Part shown: positions 56,263 to 64,000 of the stretch, piece after piece
Layout of the letters: each line of letters starts with the position of its first letter
Position numbering within the stretch: the stretch's first letter is position 1
NCBI GenBank assembly: GCA_027943745.1
Contig: AP025763.1
Coordinates: 3,534,001-3,598,000 of the forward strand
Direction: 5' to 3'
From: Neptuniibacter victor
GTDB taxonomy: Bacteria > Pseudomonadota > Gammaproteobacteria > Pseudomonadales > Balneatricaceae
DNA length: 64,000 bases
The notes under the pieces: model-generated
Database searches by the model: none
What the model was told of the DNA's origin: nothing
Seen by the model: only the letters and a program-made list of their open reading frames with translations
Made by a program: the position numbers and the translations under genes

Positions 56263-57210
56263 ATGGCTATTAAGTTAGGTATTGTGATGGATCCAATTGA
56301 TGACATCACCTTTAAAAAAGATAGTTCACTTGCAATGCTATGGGCCGCTCAGCAAAAAGGCTGGGAACTATGGTATATGGAACAACAACATCTGTTTTCT
56401 TTAAATGGAAAATCTCAAGCTAAGATGGCCCCAATCACGGTAGCTATGGACGAGGATAATTGGTTCACTCGCGAAGACTATCAAACCCGAGATCTATCCG
56501 ATCTTGATGTTGTTCTAATGCGCAAGGACCCTCCGTTTGATAATGAGTTTATCTATACAACCTATCTACTTGAGCAAGCTGAAAAAGAAGGCACTTTGAT
56601 TGTAAATAAGCCTCAAAGCTTAAGAGACTATAATGAGAAACTTTTTGCCACGCATTTCCCGGAGTGCTGCCCACCTGTTTTAGTCAGCAAACATGAAGAC
56701 CTTTTACGTGAATTCCACAAAACCCATGGGGATGTAATTTTCAAACCGCTCGATGGCATGGGCGGTTCTCAGATTTACCGTATAAAGGAAGACGGCCTCA
56801 ATCTCGGTGTTATTATTGAAACCTTAACCAACCATGGCGTTCAAACGATCATGGCACAAAAGTATATCCCTGAAATCGTTGACGGAGATAAGCGCATACT
56901 AATGATCGATGGAGAACCCGTTCCTTACGGCTTGGCGCGCATCCCGACAAATGGAGAAACAAGAGGCAATTTAGCCGCAGGTGGACGTGGCGAAGGCAGA
57001 GAACTCACTGATCGTGAATACTGGATCTGCGAGCAGATAGCACCTACGTTAAAAGAGAAGGGCTTACTATTCGTGGGGTTAGACGTAATCGGTGATTACC
57101 TTACTGAAATCAATGTCACTAGCCCGACCTGCATACGCGAATTAGATAACCAGTATGGGCTTGATATTGGAATGAAGCTTATGGATGCAATTGAAACCAA
57201 GCTAAGTTAA
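56263..57210 (+). CDS. gshB: Glutathione synthetase
   Basis: ATP-grasp ligase joining gamma-glutamylcysteine and glycine. 315 aa. The start MAIKLGIVMDPIDDITFKKD, the loop FKPLDGMGGSQIYRI and the C-terminal GLDVIGDYLTEINVTSPTCI are typical. The frame opens at 56236, but the ATG at 56263 has AGGA seven bases upstream and the family N-terminus. Confidence 0.98.
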   Translation: MAIKLGIVMDPIDDITFKKDSSLAMLWAAQQKGWELWYMEQQHLFSLNGKSQAKMAPITVAMDEDNWFTREDYQTRDLSDLDVVLMRKDPPFDNEFIYTTYLLEQAEKEGTLIVNKPQSLRDYNEKLFATHFPECCPPVLVSKHEDLLREFHKTHGDVIFKPLDGMGGSQIYRIKEDGLNLGVIIETLTNHGVQTIMAQKYIPEIVDGDKRILMIDGEPVPYGLARIPTNGETRGNLAAGGRGEGRELTDREYWICEQIAPTLKEKGLLFVGLDVIGDYLTEINVTSPTCIRELDNQYGLDIGMKLMDAIETKLS

Positions 57211-57263
57211 TCGGTATTATTAACCAATTAATCATGCAACATCCGTAAAGGGTCAATATAAGA

Positions 57264-58208
57264 GTGAATACCATTGCAACACAAGCCGTATCCGCCATCG
57301 AAAGGTTCGGCTTCACTCTATTCTTCGCAACAGCCGTTCATGCTGTTGCGATTATTGGCATAACCTTCACCGCTGAAACCGCTAAACCACCACAAAAAAC
57401 AATCGAGATCACGCTTGCTCAATACCAACAAAAAGAGGCGCCAAAACAAGCCGATTTTATCGCTCAGGCCAACCAAACAGGCAGCGGCCAAAGTAAAGAG
57501 AAGCATATCCCTGCAACCAATCAAAAAGCGGCATTTCAAGATAAAAAGATTAACCCCCTCGCCCCTCAACAAACATCAGTAGCTAAGACAATTGCCCCGC
57601 CTAAGCCTACAGTTAAAAAAACCAGTACATCAGTAGAAAAAACCGCAAAAACGAAGAACGTAACTAAAGCACAAAAACAAGTTATCACATCGACTAACAG
57701 CAAAACAAAAACCGTCTCTGCCAAAAAAGAACAAGTAGCGAAAGCCGTTGCAAGTACAACACCGGGAAGCTCCACCTCTTTGCTAGCACGCAGTCTTGAA
57801 ATTGCCAGCCTGCAAGCGGAAATCGACACCCACAGAGATATGATGGCAAAACAACCACGCATCAAACGTTTGACGTCAGCATCGACACAAAAAAGAGAAG
57901 ACGCGCTTTACTTAGAAAACTGGCGTAAAAAAATTGAGAATGTTGGCAACCTTAACTACCCCGAAGAAGCACGTCGGCAAAAAATGTATGGCAGCCTTCG
58001 TTTATTAGTTGCTATCAAGCCTGACGGTGCAGTCAAAAATATTGAGGTATTAGAATCGTCTGGCCAACCTGTTTTAGACGATGCGGCCATTCGTATCGTG
58101 CGTTTGGCAGCACCTTTTCAACCATTTTCGGTTGAAATGAGAAAAAGCACAGATATCCTAGAAATTATTCGAACATGGAAATTTGAGAAAAAAGCGTACA
58201 TATACTAA
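57264..58208 (+). CDS. TonB-family energy transducer (TonB3-like)
   Basis: 314 aa, GTG start. One N-terminal span (about residues 15-36), a long Lys/Thr/Ala/Gln-rich periplasm-spanning linker (about 48-170), and a C-terminal TonB domain. The C-terminal domain has NYPEEARRQKMYGSLRLLVA, then AIRIVRLAAPFQPF and TWKFEK. No exbB/exbD are near. The place between gshB and yqgE is that of Pseudomonas tonB3 (PA0406), which affects twitching and pilus assembly. That role here is inference. Confidence 0.9.
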   Translation: MNTIATQAVSAIERFGFTLFFATAVHAVAIIGITFTAETAKPPQKTIEITLAQYQQKEAPKQADFIAQANQTGSGQSKEKHIPATNQKAAFQDKKINPLAPQQTSVAKTIAPPKPTVKKTSTSVEKTAKTKNVTKAQKQVITSTNSKTKTVSAKKEQVAKAVASTTPGSSTSLLARSLEIASLQAEIDTHRDMMAKQPRIKRLTSASTQKREDALYLENWRKKIENVGNLNYPEEARRQKMYGSLRLLVAIKPDGAVKNIEVLESSGQPVLDDAAIRIVRLAAPFQPFSVEMRKSTDILEIIRTWKFEKKAYIY

Positions 58209-58243
58209 TCCTTAATACAGTGCACTTTCACATAGGCCTCTCC

Positions 58244-58816
58244 ATGACGTCATCGAGCTACTGTTTGCGCAACCATTTCTTAATCTCTATGCCCCACCTG
58301 GATGATCTCAATTTTTCACAGACGGTCACCTACATCTGTGATCATAGTGAATATGGCGCAATGGGTTTAGTCGTCAATAAACCTGTGGGGATTACCTTAA
58401 TTGAATTATGCGACCACCTGAACCTACCCTGCTCTTCCATCGCTAACCAACAGCAAACAATATACAGCGGGGGACCGATCCATAACGATCGTGGCTATGT
58501 TTTACACAAAGCAGTAGATCCAATGGATTGGGCATCCAGCCATTACGTGGCAGATGATATTTACTTAAGCACCTCAATTGACGCAATAGAAGCTGCGGCT
58601 GAAGGCGGTTTCGAGCACGACTACTTAATTGCACTTGGATGTGCTGGCTGGAGCCCTGGGCAACTTGAACAAGAAATGGTTGATAATGTGTGGTTAAGCT
58701 GTCCAGCAAATTCAGATATACTATTTGGCGTTCCGGCTGATGAGCGCCTACAAGCCGCCGCATCAATATTGGGTATCAACCTTAGCTTGCTTACATCCCA
58801 TACCGGTCACGCATAA
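58244..58816 (+). CDS. yqgE: YqgE/AlgH family protein
   Basis: 190 aa from the chosen ATG, which has AGG at fair spacing. A start at 58220 is possible. Conserved NHFLISMPHLDDLNF, YICDHSEYGAMGLVVNKPVG and GCAGWSPGQLEQEM. The family was named AlgH in Pseudomonas for an effect on alginate. The biochemical role is still unclear. It is regularly next to ruvX. Confidence 0.95.
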   Translation: MTSSSYCLRNHFLISMPHLDDLNFSQTVTYICDHSEYGAMGLVVNKPVGITLIELCDHLNLPCSSIANQQQTIYSGGPIHNDRGYVLHKAVDPMDWASSHYVADDIYLSTSIDAIEAAAEGGFEHDYLIALGCAGWSPGQLEQEMVDNVWLSCPANSDILFGVPADERLQAAASILGINLSLLTSHTGHA

Positions 58817-58869
58817 AAAAGTTATCCCAAGCTACACACGTAAGGGCATGCAGAAGGTTTCAGTTATAT

Positions 58870-59346
58870 ATGAGTCATTCGATTAACCAAGTACTGGCAT
58901 TCGATTTCGGTATGTCCCGTATTGGTGTAGCCACCGGCCAGTCGATTACCAATACCGCGTCACCATTATCCCCCATTGCTGCACGAGACGGCGCTCCAGA
59001 TTGGGGGATTATTGCATCACTGATCGCTGAATGGTCCCCAGATGCCCTCGTCATAGGTATCCCTCTAAATTTCGATGGCACCATAAGTGATATGGCTCAC
59101 CGTGCACGCAAATTTGCTAACCGCCTTAATGAACGCTTTAAAATCCCCTGCTTTCTAATGGATGAGCGTCTATCTACAGCTGAGGCTAAAGAGATACATT
59201 TTGCAGCAGGCGGTAGTAACAATTTCAAAGAAGAATCCGTTGATGGAATCGCCGCTCAATTAATACTAGAGAGCTGGTTTAACTGCGACATCCGTATACC
59301 TAGCCACACACCATTGGAAAAAGCTTATGACCTCAAACGCACTTAA
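58870..59346 (+). CDS. ruvX: Holliday junction resolvase-like RuvX (YqgF)
   Basis: RNase H-fold nuclease implicated in pre-16S rRNA 5' end processing and in Holliday junction resolution. 158 aa. AFDFGMSRIGVATGQ supplies the first catalytic Asp, LVIGIPLNFDGT follows, and DERLSTAEA carries the later acidic residue. Overlaps the pyrR start by 20 bases. Confidence 0.96.
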   Translation: MSHSINQVLAFDFGMSRIGVATGQSITNTASPLSPIAARDGAPDWGIIASLIAEWSPDALVIGIPLNFDGTISDMAHRARKFANRLNERFKIPCFLMDERLSTAEAKEIHFAAGGSNNFKEESVDGIAAQLILESWFNCDIRIPSHTPLEKAYDLKRT

Positions 59347-59842
59347 TGCCGATGCATTATTGGATAAGATGAAGCAGGGCCTACAAGCCTTATTATCGCA
59401 AGGGCATAAACCTGACCCTTTAATGATTGGCATACACACAGGCGGAGCATGGCTGGCAGAGCAGCTCCATAAGGACTTACACATCACAAGCCCATTGGGT
59501 GCTCTAGATATATCTTTTCATCGCGATGATTTTGACCAAAGTGGTCTAAATCCCAAAGTGCAGCCATCAAACCTTCCTTGCTCAACTGAGGGAAGGCACA
59601 TCCTACTGGTCGATGATGTCATTATGAGCGGCAGGACGATAAGAGCGGCGATGAATGAGTTATTTGATTATGGCCGCCCAGCCTCCGTAACACTGATTAC
59701 ACTGCTTGATCTACAGCAACGCGAGTTACCCATCCAAGCCGACATAATTGGCGGGACTCTCGCGATTAGTGCCGATCAAACAGTAAAGCTTACCGGGCCA
59801 GCGCCACTCGCTCTGGAAATCCGCAACCGATCTGAAAGCTGA
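59327..59842 (+). CDS. pyrR: PyrR, pyrimidine regulator/uracil phosphoribosyltransferase
   Basis: 171 aa type I phosphoribosyltransferase. The PRPP loop HILLVDDVIMSGRTIRAAMN is intact. In Firmicutes PyrR binds pyr mRNA leaders. In Pseudomonas-type pyrRBC' operons RNA binding is doubtful and the enzyme activity may dominate. It overlaps ruvX by 20 bases and lies 9 bases before pyrB. No obvious PyrR-type RNA anti-antiterminator is seen before pyrB. Confidence 0.95.
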   Translation: MTSNALNADALLDKMKQGLQALLSQGHKPDPLMIGIHTGGAWLAEQLHKDLHITSPLGALDISFHRDDFDQSGLNPKVQPSNLPCSTEGRHILLVDDVIMSGRTIRAAMNELFDYGRPASVTLITLLDLQQRELPIQADIIGGTLAISADQTVKLTGPAPLALEIRNRSES

Positions 59843-59851
59843 GTTATTATC

Positions 59852-60856
59852 ATGTTTGAACAAACTGATCCTAATCAGATTCAACTTACCGCTGAAGGTG
59901 AGTTAAAGCACTTCATTACAACCGAAGGGCTCTCTCTAGAAATTCTTACCGAAATTTTAGATACAGCAGACTCTTTTGTTGACATGAGCGCCAAACAAGT
60001 CAAAAAAGTACCCCTCCTCCGAGGTAAAACAGTCGTTAATCTTTTTTTTGAAGCTAGTACCCGCACACTATCGACCTTTGAACTTGCAGCTAAGCGCTTA
60101 TCAGCCGATGTCCTAAATCTAAATATCAGCACCTCTTCCACATCGAAAGGCGAAACCCTTAAAGATACATTGATGACGCTCCATGCAATGCACTCTGATA
60201 TGTTTGTCGTTCGACACTCAAGTAGCGGTGCGGCACACTTCATTGCCGAGCATGTCACACCTGATGTAGCTGTTATCAATGCAGGTGATGGTCGTCACGC
60301 ACACCCTACTCAAGCGATGTTAGACATGCTAACTATCCGCCAAGCTAAAGGAGAGTTTGCCCCATTATCAGTTGCAATTGTCGGCGACATTCTCCATTCC
60401 CGTGTTGCTCGTTCCCAGATTCATGCGTTAAGAACGCTCGGTGTAACAGACATTCGCGTAATCGCACCGAATACCCTATTACCTCGACATATCGAAAGCC
60501 TCGGCGTTAAGGTTTATACCAACATGCAACAAGGTATTAAGGATGTTGATGTTGTAATGATGCTGCGACTACAAAAAGAACGTATGAATAGCGCTTTATT
60601 ACCCAGTGAAAGCGAATTCTATAAACTCTACGGCTTAACAATGGATAAACTCGCATTAGCCAAGCCCGATGCCATTGTCATGCACCCTGGCCCGATTAAT
60701 CGAGGAGTAGAGATTGCATCCTCTGTCGCTGACTGCGAACGCTCGCTAATCCTAGATCAAGTAACAAACGGCATAGCAGTGCGGATGGCGGTTATGTCAA
60801 TGGCGATGAGTGGCCAAGCTAAAAGCCGCCCGAATCCACATGAGGCGGGAGAATAA
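59852..60856 (+). CDS. pyrB: Aspartate carbamoyltransferase catalytic subunit
   Basis: Second step of pyrimidine synthesis. 334 aa, the longer class that assembles with an inactive dihydroorotase. The carbamoyl phosphate site [20 protein letters not shown] with [16 protein letters not shown], and [12 protein letters not shown], are present. The N-terminus has an extra 20 residues or so compared with the E. coli enzyme, the region that contacts PyrC' in Pseudomonas-type holoenzymes. It is 3 bases from pyrC'. No pyrI is present. Confidence 0.97.
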   Translation: MFEQTDPNQIQLTAEGELKHFITTEGLSLEILTEILDTADSFVDMSAKQVKKVPLLRGKTVVNLFFEASTRTLSTFELAAKRLSADVLNLNISTSSTSKGETLKDTLMTLHAMHSDMFVVRHSSSGAAHFIAEHVTPDVAVINAGDGRHAHPTQAMLDMLTIRQAKGEFAPLSVAIVGDILHSRVARSQIHALRTLGVTDIRVIAPNTLLPRHIESLGVKVYTNMQQGIKDVDVVMMLRLQKERMNSALLPSESEFYKLYGLTMDKLALAKPDAIVMHPGPINRGVEIASSVADCERSLILDQVTNGIAVRMAVMSMAMSGQAKSRPNPHEAGE

Positions 60857-60859
60857 ACC

Positions 60860-62140
60860 ATGAATATTCATATCAAAGGCGGTCGTATCATTGACCCCGC
60901 TAATCAGCTTGACCAGATCGCCGATCTGTATATTTCAGATGGCAAAATATCTGCTGTTGGCGAAGCCCCGAATGGTTTTGTAGCTGAAACAACGATTGAT
61001 GCCTCCGATAAAGTTGTTTGTCCCGGTTTAATCGATCTTTGTGCACATGCCCGTGAACCCGGCCCCTCGCAGAAAGGCTCAATCAAAACAGAGACAATGG
61101 CTGCAGTGGCCGGCGGTATCACCACCATGATCACCCCTCCAACGACAAGCCCTATCATTGATAACTCAGCTGTTGCCGAATTAATTAAAGACCGCTGCAA
61201 TGAAGCAGGGAGAATGACAATCAAGCCGATGGGGGCGCTTACGAAGGGTTTAGAAGGTGAGCAACTGGCACCGATGATGGCGCTTGCATCATCCGGCTGT
61301 ATCGCCTTTACAAACGCTCGGCTGCCTATCGCTAATTCGCTAGTTATGATGCGCTGTCTTGAATACGCCGCTACGCACGACCTGCTCGTCATTTTCCAAG
61401 CACAAGATGCTGCCTTAGCTAAAGGTGGGTGCATGCATGACGATAGCACCTGCACTCGTTTAGGTCTTAACGGCATTCCTGAATCAGCAGAGACCATCGA
61501 AATTGCTCGCTGCCTGCTCTTAGCAGAACAAACTGGCGTTAGAGCACACTTTGGCCAACTATCATGTGAGCGCTCTGTAAGAATGATCACAGAAGCCAGA
61601 GAGCGTGGCTTACCTGTAACTGCAGACGTATCTATTCAAAACTTATTACTAACGGATGAAAGCGTTAATGGCTTTAACAATGACTTCCATCTGATTCCGC
61701 CATTACGCAGTCAGCTAGATCGGGCGGGCTTAATACAAGGTTTATTAGGTGGATCAATTCAAGCGATCTGCTCAGACCACCAGCCTCATGAACGCGCAGC
61801 AAAGGAAGCACCTTTTGCTGATACTGAGCCAGGAATGATCGGCTTAGAAACTTTGCTTCCCTTAGCGCTTTTACTGGTTGAGCAAAACATGCTGGATCTA
61901 CCGCAACTGATCGAAAAGCTGACGTCAGAACCCGCTAAAATCCTGGGTCTAGAAAGCGGCACACTAACGACCGGAGCGAATGCAGATATCTGCATCTTTG
62001 ATCCTACTGAAGAATGGACACTTACCCCAGAAAACAGTTATTCACGAGGCAAAAACACACCGTTTATGAACTATCCTCTTAGAGGAAAGGTTTCATATAC
62101 GTTCCATCAGGGACAACAAGTTTTTCCGCAAGCCCACTAA
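60860..62140 (+). CDS. pyrC': Dihydroorotase-like PyrC' (probably non-catalytic)
   Basis: 426 aa amidohydrolase-fold protein. The metal-binding HxH is degraded: the segment reads DLCAHAREPG where active enzymes have two histidines. SDHQPH and GLETLLPLAL remain. This matches PyrC' subunits that hold the ATCase dodecamer together without dihydroorotase activity. A separate active pyrC is expected elsewhere. It directly follows pyrB and ends at a strong terminator. Confidence 0.92.
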   Translation: MNIHIKGGRIIDPANQLDQIADLYISDGKISAVGEAPNGFVAETTIDASDKVVCPGLIDLCAHAREPGPSQKGSIKTETMAAVAGGITTMITPPTTSPIIDNSAVAELIKDRCNEAGRMTIKPMGALTKGLEGEQLAPMMALASSGCIAFTNARLPIANSLVMMRCLEYAATHDLLVIFQAQDAALAKGGCMHDDSTCTRLGLNGIPESAETIEIARCLLLAEQTGVRAHFGQLSCERSVRMITEARERGLPVTADVSIQNLLLTDESVNGFNNDFHLIPPLRSQLDRAGLIQGLLGGSIQAICSDHQPHERAAKEAPFADTEPGMIGLETLLPLALLLVEQNMLDLPQLIEKLTSEPAKILGLESGTLTTGANADICIFDPTEEWTLTPENSYSRGKNTPFMNYPLRGKVSYTFHQGQQVFPQAH

Positions 62141-62150
62141 TCTACAAAAC

Positions 62151-62182
62151 AAAAAAGCCGTAGTTTTCACTACGGCTTTTTT
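62151..62182. terminator. Bidirectional terminator between pyrC' and pilU
   Basis: Perfect 13-bp dyad AAAAAAGCCGTAG/CTACGGCTTTTTT with a 6-base loop, between convergent genes. Confidence 0.92.
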
Positions 62183-62207
62183 ACATGCTGATAGCAATTA
62201 AACTGCG

Positions 62208-63374
62208 CTACATACCACGAACATTAGCATCACCATCATTATGAAGATAATCTTCCTCTTCCTGCATTTGGAAAGACTGATTTTCCTCCTCTATCCCTAA
62301 TTCAGGGTTAGTATCCGCATTCAGCTTGATCATCAAACGGAGGTCGTTCGGCGAATCCGCATGAGCAAGCGCTACGTCGTAGGTAATCTCACCATCTTTA
62401 TAAAGTGTAAACAACGCCTGATCGAAGGTTTGCATACCCAAGTTGGTGGACTTCTTAACAACATCTTTAATTTCGTGAACCTCTCCTTTACGGATCAAGT
62501 CTTGAATCAAAGGCGTATTAATCAATACTTCAATTGCTGCACGGCGACCTTTACCATCTTTCGTAGGCAACAGCTGCTGAGCAATAATCGCTTTAAGGTT
62601 AAGTGACAGGTCCATCCAAAGCTGATCATGGTGTTCGGGCGGGAAGAAACTAATCACTCTATCCAACGCTTGGTTTGCGTTATTCGCATGCAATGTTGCA
62701 AGCGTTAGATGCCCAGTTTCGGCAAACACGATGCCATGCTGCATGGTTTCACGTGTACGAATCTCCCCCATCAAAATAACATCAGGGGCCTGACGCAATG
62801 TATTCTTCAGCGCTGTATCAAAAGAGTCTGTATCAATACCGACTTCACGCTGAGTGATAATGCTCTGCTTATGCTCATGAATATACTCAATCGGATCTTC
62901 TATCGTAATAATATGACCACGGTGGTTAGTATTACGATAATCGATCATCGACGCCAAAGACGTTGATTTACCGGTTGAGGTACCACCCACAAACAAAATG
63001 AGCCCTCGCTTAGTCATCGATAGATCACGGAGAATAGGCGGTAAATTTAGCTCTTCAAGACTCGGGATATAGTTATTGATCTTCCTAAGTACCATTCCCG
63101 CTGAGTTACGCTGAAAAAAAGCCGATACACGAAAACGTCCTAAACCTGGTGCACTGATCGCGAAATTACACTCATGCGTGCCTTCAAATTCAGCCAGCTG
63201 CTTGTCGTTCATCGTGCTATATACCAATGCACGTGCTTGCGAAGGTTTTAACGTATCCTTTGTTAGCGGCTTTAGCGTTCCATCAACTTTAATGGTTGGC
63301 CTCGCACCCGCTGTCACAAAGAGATCCGATGCATCCCTTTCCACCATTACTTTAAGTAATTGCGTAAAATCCAC
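62208..63374 (-). CDS. pilU: Type IV pilus ATPase PilU
   Basis: PilT-dependent retraction ATPase. 388 aa. Walker A GGTSTGKSTSLASMIDYRN, the Asp and His boxes (ITIEDPIEYIHEHKQSIITQ, and HLTLATLHANNANQALDRVI), and Walker B DVILMGEIRTRETMQ are intact. The long acidic, Met/Gln-rich C-terminal tail and the AEFEGTHECNFAIS segment separate it from PilT. It begins 22 bases after the pilT stop, so the two form an operon. Confidence 0.96.
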   Translation of the reverse strand: MDFTQLLKVMVERDASDLFVTAGARPTIKVDGTLKPLTKDTLKPSQARALVYSTMNDKQLAEFEGTHECNFAISAPGLGRFRVSAFFQRNSAGMVLRKINNYIPSLEELNLPPILRDLSMTKRGLILFVGGTSTGKSTSLASMIDYRNTNHRGHIITIEDPIEYIHEHKQSIITQREVGIDTDSFDTALKNTLRQAPDVILMGEIRTRETMQHGIVFAETGHLTLATLHANNANQALDRVISFFPPEHHDQLWMDLSLNLKAIIAQQLLPTKDGKGRRAAIEVLINTPLIQDLIRKGEVHEIKDVVKKSTNLGMQTFDQALFTLYKDGEITYDVALAHADSPNDLRLMIKLNADTNPELGIEEENQSFQMQEEEDYLHNDGDANVRGM

Positions 63375-63396
63375 GCCTATCTCCTAAATCCCGAAA

Positions 63397-64000
63397 TTAG
63401 AACTGCTGAGGGTTTGTCGCTCGCTCTCTAGCAGTTTCACGCGATATCATACCTTTTTGCACGAGCTCTTGTAGAGACTGATCTAATGTTTTCATACCAT
63501 AAGATGCCCCCGTCTGAATGGCAGAATACATCTGCGCAACTTTCGCTTCGCGGATAAGGTTACGAATGGCGGGTGTACCAATCATAATTTCATGCGCAGC
63601 TACACGCCCACCTTTAGGTTTTTTCAATAATGTCTGAGAAATAACCCCCATCAGAGATTCTGATAGCATAGAGCGCACCATATCTTTTTCCGCAGCGGGA
63701 AACACATCAATCACACGGTCAATCGTTTTAGCTGCAGAAGTGGTATGCAGAGTACCAAAAACAAGGTGGCCGGTTTCTGCTGCAGTCAGCGCAAGACGAA
63801 TGGTTTCTAGATCTCGCATCTCACCGACAAGAATAATATCCGGGTCTTCACGCAAGGCAGAACGTAATGCATTAGCAAAGCTATGCGTATCTCGATGGAC
63901 TTCACGCTGATTCACCAAGCATTTTTTACTTTCATGGACAAATTCAATCGGATCTTCAATTGTCAGAATATGGTCCGCGCGCGTATCATTCACATAATCG
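63397..64000 (-). CDS. pilT: Type IV pilus retraction ATPase PilT (5' part beyond window)
   Basis: 201 C-terminal codons visible. The frame is open through base 64000, and DYVNDTRADHILTIEDPIEF lies inside the domain, so the GTG at 63993 is an internal Val and not the start. Asp box LTIEDPIEFVHESKKCLVNQ, Walker B DIILVGEMRDLETIRLA and His box GHLVFGTLHTTSAAKTIDRV, plus the AIRNLIREAK retraction motif, identify PilT. The Walker A lies outside the window. Powers pilus retraction and twitching. Confidence 0.96.
   Translation of the reverse strand, partial: DYVNDTRADHILTIEDPIEFVHESKKCLVNQREVHRDTHSFANALRSALREDPDIILVGEMRDLETIRLALTAAETGHLVFGTLHTTSAAKTIDRVIDVFPAAEKDMVRSMLSESLMGVISQTLLKKPKGGRVAAHEIMIGTPAIRNLIREAKVAQMYSAIQTGASYGMKTLDQSLQELVQKGMISRETARERATNPQQF

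Noticed and set aside
59327-59860. PyrR-responsive attenuator upstream of pyrB
   Set aside because: pyrR and pyrB are only 9 bases apart and pyrR overlaps ruvX, leaving no leader for an anti-antiterminator/terminator pair.

Overview
The window is a stretch of chromosome from a gammaproteobacterium, most likely a marine member of the Oceanospirillaceae or a close relative. This rests on the E. coli/Pseudomonas-type gene order, the rRNA operon layout, the aa3 cytochrome oxidase cluster and the PilT/PilU-PyrBC' neighbourhood. The genus is inferred from general resemblance and was not computed. Nearly every gene is housekeeping. There is no prophage, insertion sequence, CRISPR array or obvious genomic island.

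Positions 1-22.5 kb run almost entirely on the minus strand. A bacteriohemerythrin gene is cut by the left edge. It is followed (reading the map left to right, i.e. from operon end to operon start) by the classical transcription/translation block pnp-rpsO-truB-rbfA-infB-nusA-rimP, headed by tRNA-fMet and tRNA-Leu(GAG). Next come secG-tpiA-glmM-folP-ftsH-rlmE, with yhbY diverging, and then greA-carB-carA and a periplasmic solute-binding protein. This is the same order as the E. coli 'metY-rimP-nusA-infB' and 'rlmE-ftsH-folP-glmM-secG' regions, with tpiA inserted.

Positions 22.6-28.4 kb hold a complete rRNA operon on the minus strand: tandem promoters, boxA, 16S, tRNA-Ile(GAT), tRNA-Ala(TGC), 23S, 5S and terminator.

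Positions 28.5-37.3 kb hold a Yip1-family membrane protein and the aa3-type cytochrome c oxidase cluster. In transcription order this is a 38-residue membrane protein, a DUF2970 protein, coxB (with a fused cytochrome c domain), coxA, ctaG, coxC, surf1, a thioredoxin/SCO-like protein, ctaA and ctaB. A small DUF2909 gene lies antiparallel inside it. The coxB leader carries a strikingly structured element.

Positions 37.4-46.2 kb are a mixed region: pssA, a class I glutamine amidotransferase, ilvY, a thioesterase/sterol-desaturase pair, a PAS-containing chemoreceptor, a GFA-family protein, a DUF1223 protein, a Bax-inhibitor-1/YccA protein and nhaR. Positions 46.2-53.2 kb hold the carbon-metabolism block fba-pgk-epd-tkt and the divergent metK. 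Positions 53.3-64 kb hold a Cache-HAMP-GGDEF-EAL protein, rsmE, gshB, a TonB-like protein, yqgE, ruvX, pyrR-pyrB-pyrC' and, convergently, pilU and a truncated pilT. Most of this last order matches the Pseudomonas pilTU-pyrRBC'-ruvX-yqgE-tonB3-gshB neighbourhood.

No wholly new multi-gene system is evident. The most interesting signals are regulatory RNA candidates: the coxB leader, a hairpin that buries the start codon of the DUF1223 gene, and an attenuator-like leader before carAB. Unlisted or tiny genes and operator-like inverted repeats are also worth a look.
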